Assembly: GCA_001598975.1 (NCBI GenBank)
Contig: BBXU01003137.1
Span: forward strand, 1 to 24,961
Direction: 5' to 3'
Source of the DNA: Parachlorella kessleri
Taxonomy: Eukaryota > Chlorophyta > Trebouxiophyceae > Chlorellales > Chlorellaceae
DNA: 24,961 nucleotides
Shown here: piece by piece, positions 1-9,120 of the stretch
How the letters are laid out: the number at the start of each line of letters is the position of its first letter
How positions within the stretch are numbered: the stretch's first letter is position 1
Program-made: the position numbers and the translations under genes
Notes under the pieces: generated by a model
Databases searched by the model: none
What the model was told of the DNA's origin: nothing
The model's input: the letters and a program-made list of their open reading frames with translations, nothing else

Positions 1-110
1 ACACTATCACCGGTCACCTCACCAATCACCTCACTGGCACCTCTTTCCCCGGATAGGATGAAAGGCTTACCACAATGATATAGAGAGTTGCGGGAATTTG
101 TTGGTGCAGA

Positions 111-3100
111 ATGTGGCGACTCACATGTGGGCTGACACTATTGGCCGTGCTGCTGCCCTGCCGAACTGGCGTGGCTAGCACAGGGGACCTGAGTCACCTG
201 CTGCAAAAGGCTGCAGACCTCGAAGACTGGTTGATCACTACTCGGCGGACCTTCCACACTTTCCCTGAACTGATGTATCAGGAGCACAACACCAGCGCCA
301 CCATCCGACGGATTCTGGATGAGCTGGAAGTTCCTTACAGGCAAGCTCGCTTGTGGGCAGTCAGCGCAAAGCAGATAGTACTCCACGTGCATTGCAAGCT
401 CTGCCTCCACACCACTCATGTGTTGAGTATGTGCTTGCTGCCGTAGGTTCCCTGTTGCCAAGACTGGCGTAGTTGCCACAATAGGCACAGGCCAGCAACC
501 GGTGGTGGCCTTGCGGGCTGACATGGACGCACTGCCCATCCATGAGGAGACCGGCTTTGAGTTTGCGTCAACCAGCCCCGGCAAGATGCACGCCTGCGGC
601 CACGACGGGCACGTGACGATGCTGTTGGGTGCAGCCAGGCTGCTGAAAGCTGTGGAGCCGCAGCTGCAGGGCACTGTCAAGCTGATATTCCAGCCTGCTG
701 AGGAGGGCGGGGCCGGCGGCGAGGCCATGGTCAAGGAGGGTGCGTCAGTGCCTGCTGGTGGGATGCTGCTTGGGGGCTGGTGGACTGGGGCATGGGACGT
801 AAGTACCTGCTGGTGCGACATCTTGTTGCTGCTTATGGCCAGCAAGCAGCAGCGAGGAGGCCAGGATGCGCCACTGCCTGCCTGCCAGACGGCAACATCC
901 GTGGTTGTTAGTGATGCACGATGGTGACAGGGGTTGATAGCTGCAGATAACACGGCTGGCTGCATGGCCTGCTACAAGGGCACGACCAACTATGAGCCAG
1001 TCAAGGACGTGGCTACCGTTGCGAGGCTTGCACCACTGCTTGGGAGCCTCGTTATCATGGCTGATGTGTTCCAACAATGGCAGCTTGGTAGGCCAGCCAG
1101 GTTCACGCAGCATTAGCTGTGCCAGCCACTGCTTGATTGCAGGGGCGCTGGACGGCGTGAAAGCCGCGTTCGGCATGCACCTGTGGCCCACCATTCCCTC
1201 TGGCAAAATAGCTTCTCGCGTGGGCATGATCATGGCAGGCGCGATCCAGTTTGAGATCACAGTTGAGGGCCGGGGAGGCCACGGGGCCATGCCCCACTTG
1301 ACAGCAGATCCGGTGGTGGCTGGGGCGGCAATTGTGACAGCATTGCAGGTGGGCGGCGTTGGGTGCGACGCAGGAAGGAAGGCACTGGGGGGGGTGCCTT
1401 ACGTGCGCCGTGCTCTGCATGTCGGGAGGCAAGCGGCGAAGTTGGCAGGGTTAAGCTGCTTGTTGTTTTGACCGGCATGGAGCTTGTTAGCTTAGGAGCG
1501 GGCCTCAGTTGATCTGCTTTCCTCGGTCCTCTTTAATCACGTACCTTTGGGACAGTTGTGGGCAATTGAGTTGCATGCTCATGTGCTTGCCGAGTAACGT
1601 GTAATGATGCAGCCTGACACCAGGCAGGACTCCTTTGCGCAGGCCCTGCAGTCCGTTTAGACCTCGTCCGTTTGCTACGCGACTGCTACCCGCGTTTGGC
1701 AGGCTGCACCCTTACAACCATCACTGGGCTGGGCCTGCTCCTGCTACAGACCCTGGTGTCCCGTGGGACCTCGCCCTTTGGCCATGCCGTGGTCAGCGTG
1801 ACGCGGCTGAGTGCTGGGGACGCCTTCAATGTCATCCCTGACCAGGTTAAGCTGGGCGGCACGGTGCGGTCGTCGTCGGACGAGGACATGCAGGTAGGCT
1901 CAAGCAAGGACATGCAGGCCTGGCCTGGCCTGTGCCTGCCTGACAAGGGGGATCCAGTTTGTCAGGGGCACAGCTCGATGCGGGGGGCAAGCACACCGGG
2001 TGGCCTGATGGGCTCGCCAGTGTAGGGGTTCACCCTTTCATTAGGCTTCCTTCTTCCATTTGGGATGTGCTCATGAGGGACCAGACTGCCATGCGCTGGA
2101 GGCTGGAAGTGCGGCTGACACAGAGGTGCGGAGTCATGCATGTGGCTGTCACTGTGCCTCCCAACCTGCTGCTGTTCCTTAGAGCATCGCATCGCTGTCG
2201 GATGCTGTGCAGGCGCTGCGGCAGCGGTTTGATGCGCTGGTGGCAGCGCAGGCAACAGCCCTGGGCTGCACTGCCACAGTAGACTGGATGCAAGACGCCC
2301 TGCCTTACTACCCACCAACTGTCAATGATGCGGAGGCCTATCGCTTTGCTGCTGATGTGGCCACCAGGTGGGGAGGCAGATTGTGGAACGCAGTTGAGCA
2401 GCCACTTACATGTGGCATGCCTGGTCACCCCTCGCGGGGCCAATCCCAACCGCTTCAGCCGGTATTTGGTGTAGGTGGCAGGCAATGCGAACAGAGAGGA
2501 GCTAGGGCGAATTGGATTGACATGGCTGGATGCAATTGTGCCCAGCCGGTTGTGATGGCAGGCATTGTGGATGCTTTGAACCAGTCCCATGCCGGTTGCC
2601 CCGGGTATCTGCTGGAGAGGGTGTCAGCATGCTTGCAGGCCAGCAGCAAAAGTTATTAGCTGTCGGCTTTGCTCCGCCAATCCCTTGTGCTTGTTTCATG
2701 TCTGCTACAGGCTGGTGGGTGACCCAGGGCGCGTGTTTGAGGCGGAGCCCAGCATGGCGGGGGAGGACTTTTCCTTCATCGCGCGGGCGGTCCCCGCCAG
2801 CTTTATCTTCCTGGGGACGCGAAATGAGACGTTGGGGTGAGGGGGAGAGTTGCACTGCGGCTGGGGCTGGGTCCTTTGTGGTTACAGTGCACCACTTGGC
2901 TGAGAGTTCCGCAGTTCGTAAACCTGCAGAACCTGTGGTGGCACTTGGCAGCCCACTGCATATGGTGGCCGCTGCTGCTGGTCCTGGGACAGTTGATGGG
3001 GTGAAGTGAGCTAAGCCCTCTACACAAGGACAGCATGTTGGGGAGCTGGCCAGCCGCAGGAGTAATGATGCACCTTGTCGTGCTCAGGACCCTCTGTGTT

Positions 3101-3259
3101 CCTGGGCCATGCAGGGCTGTGCATGGGCTACATACCCCCCGGTTCACGCTGGACGAGGGGGTGCTCAAGCTGGGGGCTGCTCTGCACGCTGCGCTGGCTA
3201 CAGAGTACCTAGAACAGTTCCCTGCCAAGCAAGCTGAGCCAGTGAATGATGAGTTATAG
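111..3259 (+). CDS. ILL: ILR1-like IAA-amino acid hydrolase (peptidase M20D), 7 exons
   Basis: Exons 111-340, 447-739, 1143-1348, 1750-1893, 2183-2367, 2711-2836 and 3115-3259 join in frame to 442 residues, the usual size of plant ILR1/ILL amidohydrolases, which release free auxin or other acids from amino-acid conjugates. The protein opens with a hydrophobic signal peptide (residues 1-23). The metal-binding M20D residues are visible: Cys127 and His129 in HACGHDGH, Glu162/Glu163 in QPAEEG, His187 in FGMH, and a C-terminal His (398 or 401) in [15 protein letters not shown] and GGHGAMPH are also typical. It ends in NDEL, resembling the HDEL/KDEL ER-retrieval tails known in ILR1/ILL proteins. 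Intron 1 uses a GC donor (AG|GCAAGC). The last intron has two in-frame acceptors (exon at 3088 or 3115); the downstream one fits the family better. The family is certain; the substrate (auxin conjugate, jasmonate conjugate or other N-acyl amino acid) cannot be told from sequence. Confidence 0.92.
341..446 (+). other. GC-AG intron 1 of the ILR1-like gene
   Basis: The donor reads AG|GCAAGC and the acceptor CCGTAG|G. No GT donor near position 340 keeps the frame. Removing 341-446 joins ...VPYR to FPVAKTGVV in phase 2, as the family expects. Confidence 0.75.
2461..2540 (+). repeat. Dispersed intronic repeat, copy A (ILR1-like intron 5)
   Basis: About 80 bp starting GGTATTTGGT and containing GGTGGCAGGCAATG matches 17800-17880 in YKT6 intron 3, by eye at roughly 80% identity with small indels. 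Both copies lie on the plus strand inside introns of unrelated genes. I see no terminal inverted repeat or target duplication. Confidence 0.65.
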
Positions 3260-3786
3260 CAGGTCCTGCAGGCTCCGTATAGTCGGGTGGCGGACCAAGT
3301 AGGAACGGTGAAGGGCGCACAGCTTGCTTGTCCTGTTTCTCCCCTTGTGTTGTTGTCATAAAGGAAGACGTTGAGCAGGCCAAAGTGGTGATAGCCTAGG
3401 CAGTGGAGCTTGAGTAGGCAACCAGGCCAGCAGGTTATGCACTCTCTGCAATTGAGTAGCTGTCGGTGAAAAATAATCGAGCTGCCGCTAGCCGGCTTTT
3501 CAAGCCAAGAACAGCCGTGAGAGGTGCAACCTAAATGCCAATGCATACCAAAGCTGAGTGAGCCAATGTAAGCTGGGTGAGCCCAACTAACACTGGCAGA
3601 GAAGTCCCTTCATGCTTCAGACTATTGTAGAGTGCAAAAGTCAGGTTCACCCAACCAACCCAGGCAAAGCAGTCAGGTCAACCACCCAGGTAGCCCTTCT
3701 TGAAGACTTTTGCTGCCACAACGCCGTCGCCGCAGCAGTACTCTGGCGCTGGGCCGCTACAGCTGTGGCCCAGCTCTGCTGCTACC
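3260..3786. other. Convergent 3' intergenic region, ILR1-like / PSMA2
   Basis: 527 bases lie between two facing stop codons. The stretch holds the presumed 3' UTRs and the TGTAA at 3567-3571. I see no coding segment with homology, RNA gene or repeat. Confidence 0.7.
3567..3571 (+). terminator. Probable polyadenylation signal TGTAA of the ILR1-like gene
   Basis: TGTAA lies 308 bases after the stop codon at 3257-3259, within the 3' UTR range of green algae, where this pentamer is the usual signal. A 5-mer is weak evidence alone. Confidence 0.45.
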
Positions 3787-5680
3787 TCACTCCACCTCCT
3801 GAAGGTAGTCATTCACCTCGGCAGGTGTGAGCACCCGGAACTTGCGGTCCTCCCCAACAATGCCAACTTCAATGTTCTCCCCCGTCAGCTCCCCTGCACC
3901 ACAGCAGGAAAGCCAGCACAGATGATGTGTGGCCCAGCCTTTACCGCAAATCTTGTTTAGTCTTCTCCAAACAACCCCTGCTACAGGTACTGCTGCTACA
4001 GTCAGCAGCAATGTCTTGCCTGCCACGAAGGCACTTACAGGTGGACTTTCATGCCTGATAAATCCCCTCTCAGCGCCACGAGGCACTCCCATTCCCACAG
4101 GGGAGTAACGCTTTGCACGCTCCACATGTCAGCTGTCCGGACCCCCTCCCCTCACCCTCAAAGCCCTCCTTGAGTGTGAGGAGTGCTGTGTGTATTGCGT
4201 CCTCCAGCTCCATGTCTTCGCTATATCGCTTCTCAAGGAAAGTCTTGGCATTTGTCTGCATTCTCAGTAAGATGGATTGTGTCACCTCTCAAGCACGCAG
4301 GTCGCCTTGCCCTGCTACCACCAGTCGGTCTGGCATCTGCTGCCTCCGGTTTGCGACTCATTCCTGGGTACTCAAACCGGCTATGAGAGGCAGGCAAGGC
4401 ATGCACCATGCTGAGGTGCAAAGCTGTACTACAGCCCGACTGGGATCGACCTGCGGCACCCGGACGTTTTGTCGCACCACCCAAACACAGCAATGTTTTG
4501 TCGTGTGGCCTACAGGAACCGCCCGAGAGTATATCGGCGGCATCCCAGCACACGGCTTACAGAGTCCCAGCTTCGGGCAGGTGCATATCCGCATGTTGCA
4601 CGCACATGCACCCCTCCAACAGCTCAGCTCTACTCGTGCCCCGAGAGACTACTTGAGGCCCCTGTACTCATGGTTGCCCGCTGCTCACCATGTTCTTGCC
4701 AATGGCAGACGCCTTCCAAGCAAAGTAGGACCCCGATGGGTCGACTTGGTACAGCTGCGGCCCGTTCTCATCATACCCTGCCATAAGCAGCGACACGCCA
4801 AATGGCCGCACGCCGCCCGATTCTGCACATGCAACACGTAAGGCTCATCCAGGCTCTCTGCTGGGGGGGGGGGGGGGGGGTCCAAAATGTTAGACAGAGA
4901 ATGTCAGCTTCTCCTCCCAGCAATGTGGCATGCTGCTGCACAGCATAGACAGCACCAAGTGCAAGCGCGCTATTTGAAGACATGGCAGGCTGGACACGCT
5001 TCATGCACCAATTGAGCAGCATGCACTCCATGCCCTTATCTGCTCACACAGAGCAGCCCGCTGCCCCGCCGCAGCACCCCCTGCTCAAGTGCCAGGCGCC
5101 ACCCAAAGGAAGCACGAGTCAACCAGCCAGCAAGGCAGCCACCCAGCCCATACATGTGAAGTTAACACTTACGGGTGAATTCCTGCATTACTGCTGCTGT
5201 CTCTCGCACTAGCTGCGCCACGGGGACCTGCTCATGGTACTGCCGGTAGTAAACCTGGCCTGACTTGCGCGCTTTCCGTACGAGCACCCGCGAGTCAGGC
5301 CCCATGCCGCTGTACGTCACACCAATGTTGGGCGTGAGAAGGGAGATTTTCTGCACCGTCGTCTCATCTACCAAAATGGAAGGCAGCTTCTTCTCCGTTG
5401 CTAGCACCACGCCGTTGGTGGCCTTGATGCCCAGGGAGGTGGCACCAGCATTGACAGCATTCAGAGCATACTCGATCTGGACCAGCTTGCCGCTGGGGCT
5501 GAAGGTTGTCAAGCTGAACGAGTACTGCAGCAGCAGGTCAGTGGGTGCAACTTGAGCAGCACGTATACTGAAGGCCACCTGGTGGGGTGTGAGTCGAGCA
5601 GACCAGAAGAGTCCACATCAGCAGGTGCGATCATGAACACTCTTTGGGCTCTGATCATGCCGTACCTGTGACTCTCCCAT
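3787..5680 (-). CDS. PSMA2: 20S proteasome subunit alpha type-2, 5 exons
   Basis: Reading leftwards, exons 5680-5666, 5524-5173, 4822-4689, 4255-4156 and 3893-3787 give 235 residues, the length of eukaryotic alpha-2 (PAB1 in plants). The subunit is part of the gated outer ring of the 20S core and is not proteolytic, so no catalytic Thr is expected. Family signatures run the whole length: [20 protein letters not shown] at residues 6-25, [56 protein letters not shown] and the C-terminus [16 protein letters not shown]. Exon 1 is a 15-base micro-exon coding MGESQ, joined in phase 0 to YSFSL. An in-frame ATG at 5578 would read through the 3' part of intron 1 but gives a non-family N-terminus. The gene faces the IQUB-like gene head to head across 354 bases. 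Confidence 0.96.
4863..4880. repeat. Homopolymer G18 in PSMA2 intron 2
   Basis: Eighteen consecutive G lie on the plus strand (C on the transcribed sense) inside the intron spanning 4823-5172. Such tracts are slippage-prone and can form G-quadruplexes on the strand opposite the mRNA; the true length may vary or be mis-assembled. Confidence 0.9.
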
Positions 5681-6034
5681 CCTGTCGGAGCTCGATGCTT
5701 CCCTATCAGAAACCCTCCAGAGACAGTGCCTGCGTCCAGCTGATCACTCTGTCCAGACAGGGCAGGAACAGACCAAGGAACGCAAGTGCAGTAACAAATC
5801 GTTCGCTTCAGATGACGATCTTCCCAGCGGAGGCTTTTGTGAGCTTGGGACTAGCCAGCCTGGACTCGCCGCGGGAACGGCGTTGGACTTCTCTTGTTTG
5901 CCTCGTTTCCATTTGTTCTTATTACAACTCTTGTAGGCTTTCGGAGTGAATAGGTGCGGCAGCTCAAGGCTTGTGCTTGAGGCCGCGATGCTTCAGACTT
6001 GACTGCCAGCTCCTTGGGAAGCCGATGCCGGGTG
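5681..6034. promoter_or_regulatory. Divergent intergenic region PSMA2 / IQUB-like (candidate bidirectional promoter)
   Basis: 354 bases separate the two start codons, so both promoters and 5' UTRs must fit here. I see no clear TATA box or known element. I looked here for a ubiquitin-like exon of the IQUB gene and found none. Confidence 0.5.
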
Positions 6035-8427
6035 ATGGAGACGTCTGAAGTAGCTGCAAAAAGGTTACAGGGGACTCCCCCTGCTGCTTCCTGCTCGGTA
6101 GAACCGCAGCCCAGCAGGTGTGCTGTGGCAGCTGTGGAACCCAAGCCCTTCCAAGGTGGCTATAGAAACGTCAGGACAGGCGCCCACTATCACCATGCCG
6201 CCACCCAGACACTTTTGCCAGACGCCCAGCAGCAGTGCAGCCAGGTTTGCAGCGACACTCAGACAGCCGAAGTCAAGTCACGGTCTGCTCAAACCCAGGC
6301 GAACGCAGCAACCCAGTGCCCGCGACCTGGCTGGTACGAGGATACATCAGCCGACAGGATACTGGTGCCTACAGGTAGGCTCGCTGGTATAGGTGGCTGT
6401 TAAATCAAGGCTTGAAGGCCCCGCTATTCAACACCCTTTGCTCTGGTGTTTATGCATGTGTCATATTGTATACTGCTGCAGCGGGCCATCAGACAACACC
6501 GCAGCTTGTTGCACGGAAAGAGGCAGCAGCTCGAACTATACAGCGCTGGTTGAGGGGGTGGCATGCCAGGAGAAGGTACAACACCCTCCATTGCGGTGGG
6601 GACTGTGTGTGCAGCCCGCCAGCCTCCGTGCTGTCATGCATTGTCTGTCACTGTCACATACCTGCACTGGGTGCCAGAAGTAGCCCCTAATTTGTTATTC
6701 TGGCAGGTGGTTCAAACAGAGAGAAGAGGCAGGGGTCAACTGCAGTGACAGGAGGGGTGCAGTTATGTTCTTGGGCTCTTATTTTGGAGCCTTGTGCCGG
6801 CTTTGTGCTGTGGCCAGCCAAACCTGGGTTGGTTTGCTGTAGAGCTGCTGAAATGCAAGCAGCAAAACGGGCATTGGATGAGTACACGGCAGCTCAGGAG
6901 GCCCAGCAGGCTCAACAACAGGAGGAAAGTAGGCAGGCGGAAGTCAGGCGGCGCATGCAGGTGTGACTGTTGATAGTGGAGCGCGCTCTATATCAAGAAA
7001 AATTCCATGCGGGGAAGGCCATGACTGCAGTACAGTCAAGGCGGCAAGCAGGAAAAGTGTGCTTCGCATGCATAAGCTGTGGGCGGATGAGGATGGAAGG
7101 TGATTCTGGCAAGCACCTGTACGTAGTGCGGAGTCGTTACCTTAGCTCGACTGAAACACTAGCCTCTTTTGCATCAACTTGCTTCGCAAACATCTGCACC
7201 CCGCTCACTTGCAGCCCCGCTCGTCAGCTGACTTTGCCATTCTTCACAAGGAGCTGGCGGCTTGGTGGCGCCAGGAGACGGCTCAGATTAAGGGCGCTGA
7301 TGCCGATGAAGAGGCCAAGCAGGAGGCGTTGCAAATGCTCCTGGCAAAGGTAGAGAGGGCAGCTTAGGGAGCTGTACAGGGCAGAGTTGTCCTCAGGCTG
7401 GCCCCTACAGTGGGTTGATCCGGAAACACTGCTGTCCATGGCATGCCTTGTGCTTGCCTTCTGAGAATATGCGAGTTCCAAGATTACCCGTTGGTTTCCG
7501 CGTGACTGTTTACTCCCAATTGCTGTATAATTCCTCTGCAGGAAACCAGGCTGCTGCAAACCATTGACAAGTTGAAGATAGCGGCAGCAGGATCAAACAG
7601 GGCAGCACGAGTTGAGGGGCTTCTGCAGCGGCTTGCCTCACCTAAGCAGTGGGTGCTGGCCAGCGGGGCAGTGGTTGCAGTGCAGACACCTGGCACTCTT
7701 AGGTATGTGTGGCATTTCCCTGCAAGCTGCAGATTTACAAACTTGGACTACTGATATCCTTGAGGTTCAACCTGGCAAGAGCATGCAAGGAAGGACGGTA
7801 GCAATCTGTAGAGGTTTGTGTCACCTACCCGTAAGCAAGGCCAGGAAGCCTTCGCCACAGCCAGTTGTGCAATGCAGGGCGGCCGAGCTTGCGGGGGTCT
7901 ACCACAACCTGGTTGCTGCTGATGGTGGTGACATTAATGCCAGGCTGACAGCCCTCATGCAAGTGAAGCAGACCTTAAAAGGTGGAGACAGCAGCAGCTT
8001 GCCAGCTGCCAAAGCAGTGCTGGAGTTGGTGGATAGGGAGCTTGACTTGTTGAACAGGTGAGCCTTGGGACAGTGTTGAGACAGGGTTGCCGTCCATGAG
8101 GTTGATGTCAGAGAGTACAACAACTGCACATCTGCCTGCCCACCTGCATGCGCTTGCAAACACAGAGCATGAAGTAGTGTGATTCGCCCTCCGGCTGGTC
8201 ACCCTCAATTCGGCCTCTGCAGGGGGCGCAGCCCGGTTGGCATGGAGGGTTTACGGCAGCGCGTGGCAAACTCTTTCCTAGAAGCCTTGAAGTGCCCTCA
8301 GCTTAACCCGGAGGCAGTGTTGCTCGGGTTCGCAGCCTCCAACAAGGCGCAGGCATACAAGTTTACGCATCGGAATGGGGACTACCAGCAAGTCTGCAGA
8401 TCCTCTGTAGCGGTGCAGACAGCCTAG
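6035..8427 (+). CDS. IQUB: IQUB/FAP253-like radial spoke protein lacking a visible ubiquitin-like domain, 8 exons
   Basis: Exons 6035-6374, 6482-6575, 6707-6744, 6845-6960, 7215-7349, 7542-7702, 7878-8057 and 8223-8427 give 422 residues. In animals and Chlamydomonas the homologue (IQUB/FAP253) is an axonemal protein at the base of radial spoke 1. Visible features: an N-terminal KPFQGGYRNVRTGAHYHHA block followed by repeated TQT motifs (residues 57-59 and 75-77); an IQ motif IQRWLRGWHAR at about 133-143, expected to bind calmodulin or a light chain; a charged Gln/Glu-rich helix; then the conserved IQUB C-terminal region (PRSSADFAILHKELAAW, ETRLLQTIDKLKIAA, ELVDRELDLLNRGRS, GLRQRVANSFLEAL). The usual N-terminal ubiquitin-like domain and the Cys-rich C-terminal end are not seen. 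The exon 3 donor (6744/6745) and exon 4 acceptor (6844/6845) are the least certain junctions; the start ATG is inferred, as an in-frame stop lies just upstream. Confidence 0.85.
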
Positions 8428-9120
8428 GCGATGCAGCTCCTGTGTCTTGTGTGCTTAACCAAGTCTCCAGCGGCTAGCTGGCTAGCTGCATTGTAACACG
8501 GAGCTTTACTACAAGGAGTCAACTTCTGCCCTTTGCAAGGGCGCCTCAACTAGAATCAAGATATGGCATTGCCACGAGTTAGATTGCGGCAAGCCTGACA
8601 ATACATAAAGCCAGGAATAGGCTGGAGGACGTTTGCTGTTCCTAAATTATAATAGGGGTAGAAAGGCCCCAGGCAACCACAGCACATGCTTGAAGACCTA
8701 CAAGTTTGATCACGTACAGCACACACATATGTTCAAAGGCTCAGCTCAACGTACACATTCACAGCACCACCACAGCACGGTTGGTTCCCAATCCTTGTAT
8801 CATCAATCAGCAACATACATCCCGCATGCTGTACAAAAGGCTCAGCCCGAAGGATATCATCGACAGTACCATCAAAGCGATTCATTCCCAATAAAACTGA
8901 CCTGGTGATGAGTTTGCCAGACTGCCATGCAGCAAAAGCACAAATGATGATATATACTTAGCTGAAAAAGAAACCAGCAATGTATCACTCAACAGCAAGT
9001 AAGACATGAAATGAAGCATTTGATCGCTCAACCTCAGCCTGCCATGGTTCATTCAATACAACAGAACAAAAAATAAAAGCACAACCTTGCAACACGCGTT
9101 CGTGGACGCCATACATTCAC
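8428..9120. other. Convergent 3' intergenic region, IQUB-like / P4H
   Basis: 693 bases, visibly more AT-rich than the coding blocks. They hold the 3' UTRs of both flanking genes and the TGTAA at 8492-8496. A short GGCTAGCTGGCTAGCT repeat lies near 8472-8487. No gene is visible. Confidence 0.65.
8492..8496 (+). terminator. Probable polyadenylation signal TGTAA of the IQUB-like gene
   Basis: TGTAA lies 65 bases after the stop at 8425-8427. This supports the early stop codon of the IQUB-like model being the real end of the gene. Confidence 0.5.

Noticed and set aside
138..965. 275-codon open frame on the minus strand across the ILR1-like gene
   Set aside because: It is antisense to exons 1-2 and their introns, has no recognisable domain, and the plus strand carries the full M20D motifs.
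4113..4841. 242-codon open frame on the plus strand
   Set aside because: It runs antisense across PSMA2 exons 3-4 and the intron between them; no homology, and its start coincides with no promoter-like context.
5162..5578. PSMA2 start at ATG 5578
   Set aside because: It would translate the end of intron 1; splicing MGESQ (5680-5666) to YSFSL restores the exact family N-terminus.
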